A DNA stretch of 64,000 nucleotides from Alphaproteobacteria bacterium. Lineage in GTDB: Bacteria > Pseudomonadota > Alphaproteobacteria > Micropepsales > Micropepsaceae. The notes beneath the pieces are model-generated. The model did no database searches, was not told the DNA's origin, and saw only the letters and a program-made list of their open reading frames with translations. Both the position numbers and the translations under genes were made by a program. Below are positions 9,151 to 18,192 of the stretch, piece by piece (position 1 is the first letter of the stretch; every line of letters begins with the position of its first letter). Location of the stretch: assembly GCA_017308375.1 (NCBI GenBank), contig JAFKEW010000041.1:124001-188000 (forward strand), written 5' to 3'.

Positions 9151-10347
9151 GTGAAGTTCGATATCTTTTGCGAAGTTCAGCGTGCAAAGCCGTTTACGCC
9201 AGGGTTCGAACGGCAGCTTCTGGCCGATACGATCGAAGAGGCGCGCGCCGCCGATCGTGCGGGTTTCGATGTCTGGTGGCAGGTTGAGCACCACGGTGCG
9301 CCGGAATTCAGCTATAGTGCTGCGCCCGAGGTGATCCTGACGGCCATCGCGCTCAACACACAGCGCCTGCGTGTGGGGCATGCGGGTGTGCTGGCACCGT
9401 TCCGCATCAACGGGCCATTGCGGGTCGCCGAGCGGGCGGCGACGCTCGATATTCTTTCTAACGGTCGCTTCGAATTGGGCCTTGCAAAGACCGGCGGCAA
9501 GGAATGGGAGACCTTTGGCGTCAATCCGCAAACCGCGCGCGAAGAGTTGCGCGAAGCCCTGCAGATGATTCCCCAAATGTGGACGCAGGAGACGTTTCAA
9601 TGGAACAGCGACCTATTCCAGATGCCGGCACGTGAGGTTGTTCCGCGTCCCTTGCAGAAACCGCATCCCCGTCTGTGGCAAACGGCCAGCAGCGCCGATT
9701 CATTTCGAATGGCGGGTGAATTGGGTATTGGTGTGCTCGGCACCACATTGCTGAGTCCGGTATCTTTCATGCGCACGATGCTGGAGGAATATGAAAAGGG
9801 GCTCGCCGCCTGCTCCACGCCGATGGGGCTTGTGCCCAACCGGCAGAAGGGCATCTTCACGTTTGTGCATGTTGCGGAATCCCGAAAAGCCGCGATCGAG
9901 GCGGGGGCGGCATGGTCGGCACTCTGGTATGTGCATTCGGCACCGATCGTGTTCAATGTGCCGCGTTCCATCTGGTGGGATCAGATTCGCGCGGGCCTCA
10001 ACCCGCATCTGGCGCGCAACCTCGCCCCCGATATCGATGCGCTCAAGAACGGGGACCCGACGGACCTTGAGATCTCGGCAGATGAATTGCCGGTGATCGT
10101 GCTGCTGAAGCGGATGGCGCGCGGTGACGACGTCAGCAAGGAAGAAGCACACGAAGTCCTGGAGCATCTCGATTCCGTCATCATCGGCGATGTGGATCAT
10201 TGCCGGGCAAAGGCGGCGAAGTATCAGGCGATCGGTGCCGATCGTTTGATGTGTCTGATGCAGTTCGGGCGCATCCCGCATGAGGCGGTGTTGAACAGTC
10301 TGCGCCTTGCGGGGGAAATGCTGATCCCCGAATTCGCCGATGCGTGA
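9151..10347 (+). CDS. LLM class flavin-dependent oxidoreductase (luciferase-like monooxygenase)
   Basis: This is a 398-residue bacterial-luciferase-like protein that should use reduced FMN and O2 to oxidise an organic substrate. The family's landmarks are present: VWWQVEHHG near residue 40, RLRVGHAGVLAPFRI, and the FELGLAKTGGKEWETFGV segment. The GTG at 9151 is chosen because the upstream frame overlaps the cyclase gene and AAGGAAGGGGG precedes it. It lies 20 bp after the cyclase gene in the same operon. With a VOC enzyme, a cyclase-type hydrolase and a TonB receptor under one regulator, a role in breaking down an imported compound is inferred. Confidence 0.83.
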   Translation: MKFDIFCEVQRAKPFTPGFERQLLADTIEEARAADRAGFDVWWQVEHHGAPEFSYSAAPEVILTAIALNTQRLRVGHAGVLAPFRINGPLRVAERAATLDILSNGRFELGLAKTGGKEWETFGVNPQTAREELREALQMIPQMWTQETFQWNSDLFQMPAREVVPRPLQKPHPRLWQTASSADSFRMAGELGIGVLGTTLLSPVSFMRTMLEEYEKGLAACSTPMGLVPNRQKGIFTFVHVAESRKAAIEAGAAWSALWYVHSAPIVFNVPRSIWWDQIRAGLNPHLARNLAPDIDALKNGDPTDLEISADELPVIVLLKRMARGDDVSKEEAHEVLEHLDSVIIGDVDHCRAKAAKYQAIGADRLMCLMQFGRIPHEAVLNSLRLAGEMLIPEFADA

Positions 10348-10437
10348 GTGCTCAGAGGCAGAGTTGGATATCCAGCTGTTTCACGAGTTGGATGCCGTAG
10401 AATTTTGCCACCGCATCACCCGCTAAGTCCTTGATTT

Positions 10438-10526
10438 TGGTGGCCCCGGTCGGGATCGAACCGACACGTCCCTTTCGGAACAACGGATTTTAAGTCCGTT
10501 GCGTCTACCGGTTCCGCCACGGGGCC
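10438..10526 (-). tRNA. tRNA-Leu (anticodon UAA)
   Basis: The minus strand folds as a class II (long variable arm) tRNA. The acceptor stem GGCCCCG pairs with CGGGGCC, the D arm reads GCGGAACCGGTAGACGC, and the anticodon stem ACGGA/TCCGT carries loop CTTAAAA with anticodon TAA at 10490-10492. A variable arm and a T arm with TTCGATC follow. The genomic CCA end is encoded (10438-10440). It reads leucine codon UUA, which is rare in such a GC-rich genome. Confidence 0.95.
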
Positions 10527-10662
10527 CATGGCGGAGGTTTCAAGGTTGTGACGACGCGCGTCAAGTATACCATGATAGGACATCCAAGCTTGCAGAAATT
10601 ATGCAACCAATAATTGAATGCTTTCTGAAATTGTACGGTAAATCAATTGCTTGCGCGCGTGT

Positions 10663-10690
10663 TTGACACGGAATAGTGCCTGACTATAGT
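10663..10690 (+). promoter_or_regulatory. Sigma-70-type promoter of rpsD
   Basis: TTGACA (10663-10668) and TATAGT (10685-10690) are separated by 16 bp, about 65 bp upstream of the rpsD start codon. This near-consensus strength suits a ribosomal protein gene. Confidence 0.75.
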
Positions 10691-10700
10691 GCGCCGCCTT

Positions 10701-10726
10701 GGTGCCGGGGACCCTCTTTTGGCACC
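10701..10726 (+). promoter_or_regulatory. Stem-loop in the rpsD leader
   Basis: GGTGCC (10701-10706) pairs with GGCACC (10721-10726) around a 14-nt loop in the short rpsD 5' leader, ending 30 nt before the start codon. S4 is known to repress its own mRNA in enterobacteria, so this hairpin may be an autoregulatory site. No run of T follows, so it is not an obvious terminator. Confidence 0.35.
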
Positions 10727-10755
10727 CCCAATTTTATTCCGGAAACGACGATCGC

Positions 10756-11373
10756 ATGAGCAAGCGCAGCACTTCAAAATACAAGCTCGACCGCCGCATG
10801 GGCGAGAGCGTCTGGGGCCGTCCCAAAAGCCCTGTCAACAAGCGCTCCTACGGCCCGGGTCAGCACGGCCAGCGCCGCGCCAAGAAGCTGTCGGACTATG
10901 GCACCCAGCTTCAGGCCAAGCAGAAGCTGAAGGGTTATTACGGCAACATCACCGAAAAGCAATTCCGCCGTTATTATCAGGAAGCTGTGCGCAAGCCGGG
11001 CGATACGGGCGAGAATATGATCGGCCTGCTGGAGCGGCGGCTGGACGCGGTGGTCTACCGGGCCAAGTTCGTGCCCACCCCCTTTGCGGCACGCCAGCTT
11101 GTCAGCCATGGCCATGTGAAGGTGAATGGACGGCGCGTGACGGTTGCAAGCTTCCTGGTGAAGGAAGGGGACCTGGTGGAATTGACTGCCAAGGCCCGTG
11201 ACATGGCGCTGGTGATCGAGGCGGCGAAGAGTGCTGAGCGCGATACGCCCGATTATATCGACGCCGATCACGGCAAGATGGCAGCGAAGTTCCTGCGCAC
11301 GCCAAAGCTGGGCGATGTGCCGTACGCCGCACAGATGCAGCCGAGCCTGGTGGTCGAATTCTACTCACGCTGA
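10756..11373 (+). CDS. rpsD: 30S ribosomal protein S4
   Basis: This is the 205-residue small-subunit protein S4, which binds 16S rRNA early in assembly. It begins [16 protein letters not shown] and carries the N-terminal basic domain ([23 protein letters not shown]). The S4 RNA-binding domain follows ([13 protein letters not shown]...[17 protein letters not shown]), with the usual [17 protein letters not shown] ending. The frame is open for 19 codons further upstream, but the length and N-terminus fix the ATG at 10756. A near-consensus promoter and leader stem-loop precede it and an intrinsic terminator follows. Confidence 0.97.
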   Translation: MSKRSTSKYKLDRRMGESVWGRPKSPVNKRSYGPGQHGQRRAKKLSDYGTQLQAKQKLKGYYGNITEKQFRRYYQEAVRKPGDTGENMIGLLERRLDAVVYRAKFVPTPFAARQLVSHGHVKVNGRRVTVASFLVKEGDLVELTAKARDMALVIEAAKSAERDTPDYIDADHGKMAAKFLRTPKLGDVPYAAQMQPSLVVEFYSR

Positions 11374-11394
11374 TGTGCGTTTGTTTCTGATAAG

Positions 11395-11423
11395 GCCCGG
11401 GTGATTATTTGCCCGGGCTTTTT
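11395..11423 (+). terminator. Intrinsic terminator of rpsD
   Basis: GCCCGGG (11395-11401) pairs with CCCGGGC (11412-11418) across a 10-nt loop and is followed directly by five T. It lies 21 bp after the rpsD stop codon. Confidence 0.85.
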
Positions 11424-11437
11424 CATTGATGCGAGCA

Positions 11438-12034
11438 ATGACCTACGTCCTCTATGGCGACAAGGGTTCGGGCGCCTTCGCGGTCGAGGCGGCGCTGGCG
11501 GAGGCGGGCGTTTGCTACGCCATCCAGATCATCTCGCTGGAGCGCAATGAACAGAAGCTGCCCGGTTTCCGTGCGATCAACCCGTCCGGCAAGATCCCCG
11601 CATTGAGATTGCCGGAGGGCGGGGAGATCGTGACCGAGTCCGCGGCGATCCTTCTCACCCTTGCCGACCGTCATCCCGAAGCGGGCCTGCTGCCGGATGC
11701 AGGCAGTGCGGCGCGCGCGCAGGCCTATCGCTGGATCGCCTATATGCAGTCGGAGATCTACCCGATGGTGGAGATCGTCGATTATCCCGAACGCTTCTGT
11801 CCGGTAGGTGCGGATGCGGGCGCGATCCGGGAGAAGGCGCGGGCGCGGGTGCGCGAACGCTTCGCCGTGATCGAAGATGTGATTGCGGGCCCGTGGCTTT
11901 TGAAATGCGGATTTTCCGCTGCCGATATTTATGTGGCGATGTTCAGCCGCTGGTCACTGGGGCCCTGTGCGCTGGCGGAAGTGCTATCAGAGCGGTCGCG
12001 GATCGCGCCCGTCTGGCAACGCCATTTTGGTTAG
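11438..12034 (+). CDS. Glutathione S-transferase family protein
   Basis: This roughly 198-residue glutathione S-transferase-like protein has an N-terminal thioredoxin-fold domain (MTYVLYGDKGSGAFAVEAAL, with the cis-Pro/ESAAI glutathione-binding region GGEIVTESAAILLTLAD near residue 65). An all-helical C-terminal domain ends with a GPWLLKCGFSAADIYV motif. ATGs at 11429 and 11438 are both possible; I prefer 11438 because the family starts at this point. It follows the rpsD terminator and converges on the glutaredoxin gene, overlapping it by 4 bp at the 3' ends. Substrate unknown. Confidence 0.85.
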   Translation: MTYVLYGDKGSGAFAVEAALAEAGVCYAIQIISLERNEQKLPGFRAINPSGKIPALRLPEGGEIVTESAAILLTLADRHPEAGLLPDAGSAARAQAYRWIAYMQSEIYPMVEIVDYPERFCPVGADAGAIREKARARVRERFAVIEDVIAGPWLLKCGFSAADIYVAMFSRWSLGPCALAEVLSERSRIAPVWQRHFG

Positions 12035-12360
12035 GCAGTTTCGAGTGCGACGCCTTTTCCGGTCAGGAAGGGGCCGAGTTCATCGGACTCATACATTTCG
12101 CGCAGGATATCGCAGCCGCCGACGAACTCACCCTTCACATAAAGCTGGGGGATGGTCGGCCAGTTGGAGAATTCCTTGATGCCCTGACGGACATCGGGGT
12201 CCTGCAGCACATCGACCGCTTTGTATTTGACGCCGAGGTTGGAAAGAATCTGCACCGCGGCGGCGGAAAATCCGCATTGCGGGAAAACCGGCGTGCCCTT
12301 CATGTAGAGCACGACATCGTTTTCGGCGACATCCTTGGCGATCTGGTCATGGGCGGTCAT
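12031..12360 (-). CDS. grxD: Monothiol glutaredoxin of the Grx4/GrxD type
   Basis: This 109-residue monothiol glutaredoxin carries the CGFS active site at residues 29-32. With BolA proteins it binds a shared [2Fe-2S] cluster and takes part in iron-sulfur trafficking and iron sensing. Other family marks are the WPTIPQLYVKGEFVGGCDI segment. The ATG at 12360 gives the usual N-terminus (MTAHDQIAKDV). It lies directly downstream of bolA and purL, an order common in alphaproteobacteria. No truncation is visible. Confidence 0.95.
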   Translation of the reverse strand: MTAHDQIAKDVAENDVVLYMKGTPVFPQCGFSAAAVQILSNLGVKYKAVDVLQDPDVRQGIKEFSNWPTIPQLYVKGEFVGGCDILREMYESDELGPFLTGKGVALETA

Positions 12361-12433
12361 GGCGGAAGCCTTCGTAAAATTCCACAGATGCAAATGATCT
12401 AGGCGCGGGGTCGGGCCGGGTCAAGGCGCAGGC

Positions 12434-12667
12434 CTAGTCCTTCGGTGTGGTTTGCAGGGAAAGCGCGTGCAATTCCCCGCCCATGCGGCCCTTCAGCGCC
12501 TCATACACCATCTGGTGTTGTTGCACGCGGGTTTTGCCCTTGAAAGCCGCGGAAGAAACCATAGCCGCGAAATGGTTATCGTCACCGGCGAGATCGGTGA
12601 TCTTCACATCGGCATCGGGAAAAGCCTCACGGATCAGCTTTTCGATTTCGACTGCGGACATCGCCAT
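12434..12667 (-). CDS. BolA family protein
   Basis: This 77-residue BolA-like protein has the class-II KH-like fold and contains the conserved FKGKTRVQQHQMVYEAL helix and the C-terminal ELHALSL strand. It is the expected partner of the CGFS glutaredoxin encoded 73 bp downstream; in many bacteria the two form a [2Fe-2S]-bridged complex. Three ATGs fall close together; GGGA seven bases before 12667 favours that one. It starts 12 bp after purL and is probably co-transcribed with it. Confidence 0.92.
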   Translation of the reverse strand: MAMSAVEIEKLIREAFPDADVKITDLAGDDNHFAAMVSSAAFKGKTRVQQHQMVYEALKGRMGGELHALSLQTTPKD

Positions 12668-12679
12668 GAACAAATCCCG

Positions 12680-14902
12680 TCAATTGACCGGCGGTGGTTC
12701 CAAACCGCCCATATAATCCGGGAACCAGTTTTCGTGTGCGGTAGAGAGACGTTCCAGCGTTACCTCGCCAGCGCCTGCCACGGACAATAGCTTACGATTG
12801 ATCGTGCGGCCGATCAAAGCATGGGGGATGCCGGCCTTTTCCGCGGCGTCTGCAATGCGCCGGGCGGTATCTGCCGCCGCCGCAATCAGATAGCGGCCCT
12901 GATCCTCCCCAAAGAAAAACGGGATCGACGCCGTTGCATCGGGCGCAGCAACCAGTTCTGCGCCTATGCCACCGGCCATCGCCATCTCGGCCACCGCCAC
13001 CAGAAGCCCGCCATCGGAAAGATCGTGCACGGTATCGGCGGTGCCCTGTTCGATCAGGTTGCGGACAAAATCGCCGTGGCGTTTTTCTTCCGTCAGATGA
13101 ACCGGCGGGGCTGCACCGTCTTCCCGGCCTTCGATTTCACGCAGGTAAATCGACTGGCCAAGATGGCCATGGTTGCGTCCGATCAGGATCAGCGTGTCGC
13201 CTTCGCGCCTGAAACCGATTGCGGCCATGCGATGCACGTCCGCCATCAGGCCGACAGCGCCAATCGCCGGTGTGGGCAGGATGCCTTCGCCATTGGTTTC
13301 GTTGTATAGCGAGCAATTGCCGCTGATGACCGGGAAGTCGAGTGCACGGCAGGCTTCGCCAATGCCGTTCACCCCCGCCACGATCTGATACATCGTGTCC
13401 GGCTTTTCCGGATTGCCGAAATTGAGGTTGTCGGTCACCGCCAGCGGCTTTGCCCCCACCGCGCTGATGTTGCGCCAGGCTTCGGCGACGGCCTGTTTCG
13501 CGCCCTCATAAGGATCAGCGAAGCAATAACGCGGGCTGACATCGGTGGTGATGGCGAGGCCCTTGTTGCTGCCATGCACGCGCACCACGGCGGCGTCGCC
13601 GCCCGGCCCCTGTACCGTGTCGGCCATCACGCTGTGATCATATTGCTCCCACACCCAGCGGCGCGAGCACATATCGGGCGAAGCGATGATCGTGACCAGC
13701 GATTCCAGCAGCGGCTTGCCAGCGTCAAAAGCGGGGTTGCCGCTGGCAGGCGGGCGTTCGGCGTAGGGGCGGTCATAAACCGGCGCTTCATCGGAAAGTG
13801 CTGTGATCGGCATGTCGGCCACCACTTGGCCTTTGTGCTTCACCACCAGACGTTTGGTATCGGTGGTGATGCCGATGACGGCGAAATCCAGCTCCCATTT
13901 GCGGAAGATGGCTTGCGCCTCGGCCTCCCGCCCCGGTTTCAGAACGGCGAGCATGCGCTCCTGACTTTCGGAGAGCATCATCTCGTAGGCCGTCATGTTC
14001 TCTTCGCGCTGGGGCACCTTATCGAGATCAAGCTCGATACCGCTGCCGCCCTTGTCGCCCATCTCGGCCGAGGAGGAGGTGAGGCCCGCCGCGCCCATAT
14101 CCTGAATGGCGATGATCGCGTCGGTCGCCATCAACTCGAGACAGGCTTCGAGCAGAAGTTTCTCGGTGAAAGGATCACCCACCTGCACGGTGGGGCGCTT
14201 CTCGTCCGAGGCGTCGTCGAATTCGGCACTGGCCATGGTGGCGCCGTGAATGCCGTCACGCCCGGTCTTGGAGCCGATATAAACCACCGGATTGCCCGCG
14301 CCCTTGGCGGCGGAGAGAAAGATGTTGTCCGCCCTGGCAAGGCCGACGCACATCGCATTGACCAGAATGTTGCCGTTGTAGGAGCGGTGAAAATTCACCT
14401 CGCCGCCCACCGTCGGCACCCCCATGCAATTGCCATAACCGCCGATGCCGGCCACCACGCCCTTCACCAGATGACGGGTTTTGGGATGTGTGGGTTCGCC
14501 GAAGCGCAGCGCGTTCATCATCGCGATGGGCCGCGCGCCCATCGTGAAGACATCGCGCATGATGCCGCCGACACCGGTGGCCGCCCCCTGATAGGGCTCG
14601 ATAAAGCTCGGGTGATTGTGGCTTTCCATCTTGAAGATGGCGGCATCGCCATCGCCGATGTCGATCACCCCGGCATTCTCCCCCGGCCCCTGCAACACGT
14701 GAGTGGCCTTGGTCGGCAGCTTCTTCAGATGGATGCGGGTGGATTTGTAGGAGCAATGCTCCGACCACATCACGCTGAAGATGCCGAGTTCGACCAGGCT
14801 CGGCTCCCGGTTCAGGAGCTGTTTGATCCGGCCATATTCGGCTTCGGAAAGGCCGTGCTCGCGGACCAGTTCGGGGGTGATGATGGGGCTTGCTTGCGTC
14901 AC
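12680..14902 (-). CDS. purL: Phosphoribosylformylglycinamidine synthase subunit PurL
   Basis: This 740-residue large subunit of FGAM synthase performs the fourth step of purine synthesis (FGAR + ATP + glutamine to FGAM) together with PurQ and PurS encoded just upstream. It shows [14 protein letters not shown] near residue 45, the ATP-binding [18 protein letters not shown], and repeated AIRS-type domains. The size is that of the short, three-subunit type. I start at the GTG at 14902 ([13 protein letters not shown]), as in related proteins; a TTG six codons upstream is less likely. Downstream follow bolA and grxD. Confidence 0.96.
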   Translation of the reverse strand: MTQASPIITPELVREHGLSEAEYGRIKQLLNREPSLVELGIFSVMWSEHCSYKSTRIHLKKLPTKATHVLQGPGENAGVIDIGDGDAAIFKMESHNHPSFIEPYQGAATGVGGIMRDVFTMGARPIAMMNALRFGEPTHPKTRHLVKGVVAGIGGYGNCMGVPTVGGEVNFHRSYNGNILVNAMCVGLARADNIFLSAAKGAGNPVVYIGSKTGRDGIHGATMASAEFDDASDEKRPTVQVGDPFTEKLLLEACLELMATDAIIAIQDMGAAGLTSSSAEMGDKGGSGIELDLDKVPQREENMTAYEMMLSESQERMLAVLKPGREAEAQAIFRKWELDFAVIGITTDTKRLVVKHKGQVVADMPITALSDEAPVYDRPYAERPPASGNPAFDAGKPLLESLVTIIASPDMCSRRWVWEQYDHSVMADTVQGPGGDAAVVRVHGSNKGLAITTDVSPRYCFADPYEGAKQAVAEAWRNISAVGAKPLAVTDNLNFGNPEKPDTMYQIVAGVNGIGEACRALDFPVISGNCSLYNETNGEGILPTPAIGAVGLMADVHRMAAIGFRREGDTLILIGRNHGHLGQSIYLREIEGREDGAAPPVHLTEEKRHGDFVRNLIEQGTADTVHDLSDGGLLVAVAEMAMAGGIGAELVAAPDATASIPFFFGEDQGRYLIAAAADTARRIADAAEKAGIPHALIGRTINRKLLSVAGAGEVTLERLSTAHENWFPDYMGGLEPPPVN

Positions 14903-15071
14903 GTCTATTCGAACCTTCAAAAAACGGGGACCCTCCCCCTCTCGTAAGCCCTTGATTCTCCGTAGAGCCGTAGGATTAAAGGAATATAGTCTCTAATTGG
15001 CCTTTTCCAAGTCCCCGTTCCTGCCTGGCTTGTGGAAAACGGCCGGCGGGCGTTTCCGCGCCCGCGCCCGT

Positions 15072-15713
15072 TCAATCCTTCCTGCTGAATTCCACTTCAA
15101 GCTGGAACTGTACCGCATCGCCGACGCCCATGGTGGTGCCGGGGGAGGGAATGCCCTCTGCAAGGCCGAACTGGGAACGGTTGAGGGTGCCGCGGGCGGA
15201 AAAGCCGATGCGCGCCCCGCCCGGATCGAAACTGTTCTTGCCATAGCCACCATTGAAGGTGGCATCCAGCACCACGGGCCGGGTGATGCCGTGCAAGGTC
15301 AGGTCGCCGGTGATGCGGGCGGTCTTGTCACCGGTCCGTTCCACCTTGGTGGATTTGAACGTCATCTGCGGGAAGCGGGCGACGTTGAACCATTTGTCGC
15401 TTTTCAGAATGCTGGCGAGATTGGACCCGAAAATCTCCACCGAGGCGGGATCGATGGTTGCGGTGACCCTGGCGGTTTCGGGATGCGCCGGATCGATGTC
15501 GAGCGTCGCGTCGAATTTGCTGAAACGCGAGGTGAAGTTCGACACGCCCAGATGATTGACGTGGAACACAAGGCTGGCATGAGCGGGATCGAGCGTGTAC
15601 TGCCCGGCCGGAAGTGTGGCCGCAGGCGGCGCGGGCGCGGGTTCCGCGGAAGCGACAGTCCAGCTCAGCAGGGCGGCTGCGGCGGCGATCAGGATGGTGC
15701 GCGTCGTCGTCAT
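15072..15713 (-). CDS. YceI family periplasmic lipid-binding-fold protein
   Basis: This 213-residue YceI-family protein has an N-terminal signal peptide (hydrophobic segment ending ...TVASAEP). It then has the lipocalin-like barrel that binds polyisoprenoid or amide lipids in characterised members. Family motifs include YTLDPAHASLVFHVNHLG, FTSRFSKFDATL and the LTLHGITRPVVLDATF block. It is located in the periplasm by inference. It sits, unusually, between purQ and purL in an otherwise purine-synthesis gene order, 50 bp after purQ. Nothing in it suggests a role in purine synthesis. Confidence 0.88.
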   Translation of the reverse strand: MTTTRTILIAAAAALLSWTVASAEPAPAPPAATLPAGQYTLDPAHASLVFHVNHLGVSNFTSRFSKFDATLDIDPAHPETARVTATIDPASVEIFGSNLASILKSDKWFNVARFPQMTFKSTKVERTGDKTARITGDLTLHGITRPVVLDATFNGGYGKNSFDPGGARIGFSARGTLNRSQFGLAEGIPSPGTTMGVGDAVQFQLEVEFSRKD

Positions 15714-15763
15714 GTTCGTCGTCCTCTCAGAAAGGCCCCCCTGCCAAAAAGACCTGCCGGATT

Positions 15764-16432
15764 TCAGGATAAGGTTTCCAGCAGCCCCTGAAACAGTTTT
15801 ATGCCGTCGGTGCCGCCGAGAAGCGGATCGACCACGCGTTCGGGGTGGGGCATCAGGCCCAGCACATTGCGTTTCTGGTTCAGAATGCCCGCGATGTCCC
15901 GCGCGGACCCGTTGGGGTTCTGGCCCGGCGCATAACGCAGCGCGACACGGCCTTCGCCCTCCAGCCGGTTGAGCGTTTCGTCATCGGCGAAATAATTGCC
16001 GTCGCCATGGGCGACCGGGAACACCACGCGCTGCCCGTGCTCATATTTGCGGGTGAAGGCGCTTTGGGTTTCGTTCACTTCCAGCGCCACGGGACGGCAG
16101 ACGAATTGCAGATTGGCGTTGCGCATCAAGGCGCCCGGCAGCAGATGTGCTTCTGTCAGCACCTGAAAACCATTGCAGATTCCAAGCACCGCGCCGCCGC
16201 GATCGGCATGGGCCTTGATTGCGCGCATGATGGCCGACTGGCTCGCCATCGCGCCGCAGCGCAGATAATCGCCATAGGAAAACCCGCCCGGCAGCACCAC
16301 CAGATCGACTTGCGGCAGTTCACTGTCCCGGTGCCAGACCATGTGCGGGGTTTGGCCCGTCAGCTGTTTCAGGGCCGTGGCCGCATCGCGGTCGCAATTG
16401 GAGGCCGGAAAAACGATGACGGCGGATTTCAT
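15764..16432 (-). CDS. purQ: Phosphoribosylformylglycinamidine synthase subunit PurQ
   Basis: This 222-residue glutaminase subunit of FGAM synthase supplies ammonia to PurL. Its class I amidotransferase catalytic triad is visible: Cys86 in GICNGFQVL, and His196/Glu198 in MPHPERVV near the C-terminus. The N-terminus ([16 protein letters not shown]) is characteristic. It is separated from purS by 175 bp that hold a 23-bp inverted repeat pair, which breaks what is otherwise a tight purC-purS-purQ operon. Confidence 0.97.
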   Translation of the reverse strand: MKSAVIVFPASNCDRDAATALKQLTGQTPHMVWHRDSELPQVDLVVLPGGFSYGDYLRCGAMASQSAIMRAIKAHADRGGAVLGICNGFQVLTEAHLLPGALMRNANLQFVCRPVALEVNETQSAFTRKYEHGQRVVFPVAHGDGNYFADDETLNRLEGEGRVALRYAPGQNPNGSARDIAGILNQKRNVLGLMPHPERVVDPLLGGTDGIKLFQGLLETLS

Positions 16433-16457
16433 GCGCGCCTCCGGCGACAGCCACTTT

Positions 16458-16590
16458 CACCTCCCCCTTGCGGGGAGGTCGCGAGCGTGGCGAGCGGGTG
16501 GGGGGCTGAGAATGGAACCGCACCCCCACCCGATCCGTTTTCGCTGCTTGCGCCGCTCACCCGGATCGACCTCCCCGCAAGGGGGAGGTG
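16458..16590. repeat. Inverted-repeat intergenic element between purS and purQ
   Basis: A perfect 23-bp inverted pair lies at 16458-16480 and 16568-16590, separated by 87 bp, between the purS stop and purQ start. Each arm also folds on itself because it contains CTCCCC next to GGGGAG. The GCGAGCGTGGCGAGCGGGTG inner sequence resembles dispersed GC-rich repeats found in many alphaproteobacterial genomes. It may act as a processing or attenuation structure in the pur transcript. Confidence 0.75.
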
Positions 16591-16607
16591 AAACGCGATT
16601 GTTCCGA

Positions 16608-16850
16608 TCATGCCTGAAGCTCGATCTCGTATTTCTCGATCACCGTGTTGGCGAGGAGTTTCTCGCACATCTCTTTCAGGGTGGCGCGGGCGCGTGCTTC
16701 ATCGCGCTCCGCCAGTTCGATATCGATCACCTTGCCCTGGCGCACATCGCCGACGCCAGCAAAGCCGAGCCCGTGCAGCGCGTTGGCGATGGCTTTTCCC
16801 TGCGGATCGAGAACGCCGTTTTTCAGCGTAACAAAAACGCGTGCCTTCAT
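16608..16850 (-). CDS. purS: Phosphoribosylformylglycinamidine synthase subunit PurS
   Basis: This 80-residue small subunit bridges PurL and PurQ in the three-subunit FGAM synthase. It begins [20 protein letters not shown], the family's typical first strand, and contains [10 protein letters not shown]. The frame is open further upstream, but the ATG at 16850 overlaps the purC stop as ATGA, and the length matches the family. Translation is therefore likely coupled to purC. Confidence 0.96.
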   Translation of the reverse strand: MKARVFVTLKNGVLDPQGKAIANALHGLGFAGVGDVRQGKVIDIELAERDEARARATLKEMCEKLLANTVIEKYEIELQA

Positions 16851-17611
16851 TTGACCAGAACCGGACCTCTGGCCTCGCTTTGCACCGATTCCGGCATGAT
16901 GCCAAGGCGTTTGGCCACTTCCGAATAGGCCTCGACCACCCCACCCAGATCGCGGCGGAAACGGTCCTTGTCCATCTTCTCGTTGGTGGTCACGTCCCAC
17001 AGGCGGCAGGAATCGGGGCTGATCTCATCGGCGAGGACGATGCGCATGTAATCGTTTTCCCACAGGCGCCCGAACTCCACCTTGAAATCGACCAGCTTGA
17101 TGCCGGCGCCCAGGAACAGGCCGGAGAGGAAATCGTTGATCCGGATGGTCAGGTTGACGATATCGTCCAGATCCTGTGGCGTGGCCCAGCCGAAGGCGGT
17201 GATGTGTTCTTCGCTGACCAGCGGATCGTGCAACGCATCGTTCTTGTAGCAATATTCGATGATCGAACGGGGCAGGGCGGTGCCCTCCTCGATACCCAGG
17301 CGCTTGGACAGCGAACCGGCGGCGATATTGCGCACGATAACCTCGAGCGGAATGATCTCCACTTCCTTGACCAGTTGCTCGCGCATGTTGAGCCGCTTGA
17401 CGAAATGGGTCGGCACGCCGATCGCGTTCAACTGGGTCATCAGATATTCGCTGATGCGGTTGTTGAGCACGCCCTTGCCCTCGATCGTGGCCTTTTTGGT
17501 GGCGTCGAAGGCGGTGGTGTCGTCCTTGAAATAGGTGATGAGGGTTCCGGGCTCTGGCCCCTCATAGAGGATTTTGGCCTTGCCCTCATAAATCATGCGG
17601 CGGCGTTTCAT
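16847..17611 (-). CDS. purC: Phosphoribosylaminoimidazole-succinocarboxamide synthase
   Basis: This 254-residue SAICAR synthase joins aspartate to CAIR in purine synthesis using ATP. Recognisable blocks are [26 protein letters not shown] at the N-terminus, [16 protein letters not shown], and [10 protein letters not shown] followed by [14 protein letters not shown]. Length is normal for the bacterial type. It is the first gene of the leftward purC-purS-purQ-yceI-purL-bolA-grxD block. The promoter presumably lies in the 225 bp shared with the divergent DUF1476 gene. Confidence 0.97.
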   Translation of the reverse strand: MKRRRMIYEGKAKILYEGPEPGTLITYFKDDTTAFDATKKATIEGKGVLNNRISEYLMTQLNAIGVPTHFVKRLNMREQLVKEVEIIPLEVIVRNIAAGSLSKRLGIEEGTALPRSIIEYCYKNDALHDPLVSEEHITAFGWATPQDLDDIVNLTIRINDFLSGLFLGAGIKLVDFKVEFGRLWENDYMRIVLADEISPDSCRLWDVTTNEKMDKDRFRRDLGGVVEAYSEVAKRLGIMPESVQSEARGPVLVK

Positions 17612-17836
17612 GGGAATATCCTCAAGGGCGGGGTGGCCCGGCAGGCCTTAAACCAGCGCCCCCAAAATGCAAGGACGGGGCGTAAAGGCCCCGTCGGCAA
17701 TCCAACTTAGTGCATGGGGGCGCACTGCGGCAATGCGGCGCTTCAGACTGTCGCACAGGGCCGGGGCATCGGCTATTCTGGGCCAGGCGGTGGATGGTAA
17801 TCTGTAGCTTTTCTATATGAATCAAGAGGTTAATAA

Positions 17837-18169
17837 ATGGCCGAGGCATTCAAGAACCGTGGCAAGGCGGAAGAAGCCAAATGGGCCCATGACGAGGCCC
17901 TGCGCTTCAAGGTTGTGGCCCGGCGCAACAAGCTTCTCGGGTTGTGGGCGGCGGAACAGATGGGCATTTCGGGCGCCGAGGCCGGCGAATATGCCAAATC
18001 CGTGATCGCGGCCGATTTCGAGGAAGCGGGCGATGAAGATGTCTTCCGCAAAATCCGCAAGGATTTCGATGCCCGCAGCGTTGTGCGCTCCGACCATGCC
18101 ATCCGCCGCCAGATGGAGGAATTGCTGGCACTGGCGGTTGAGCAGGTGACGACCGAAGTGAAGGAATAG
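17837..18169 (+). CDS. DUF1476 protein (zeta-type F1-ATPase inhibitor)
   Basis: This 110-residue DUF1476 protein belongs to the family that includes the alphaproteobacterial zeta subunit, which inhibits the F1-ATPase (shown in Paracoccus). It begins MAEAFKNRGKAEEAKWAHDEALRFK, the family's inhibitory N-terminal segment, followed by a four-helix region with ARRNKLLGLWAAEQMG. A GAGGT ribosome site precedes the ATG. The family is essentially restricted to Alphaproteobacteria, so this gene helps place the organism. It is transcribed divergently from purC. Confidence 0.93.
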   Translation: MAEAFKNRGKAEEAKWAHDEALRFKVVARRNKLLGLWAAEQMGISGAEAGEYAKSVIAADFEEAGDEDVFRKIRKDFDARSVVRSDHAIRRQMEELLALAVEQVTTEVKE

Positions 18170-18192
18170 CCGCCGGTGCGGGGGTGGCTGCG

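Noticed and set aside
13574..14947. Long plus-strand open frame (457 codons) opposite purL
   Set aside because: It is His- and Gly-rich, has no motif, and lies wholly antisense to purL. It is a composition shadow of the GC-rich gene.
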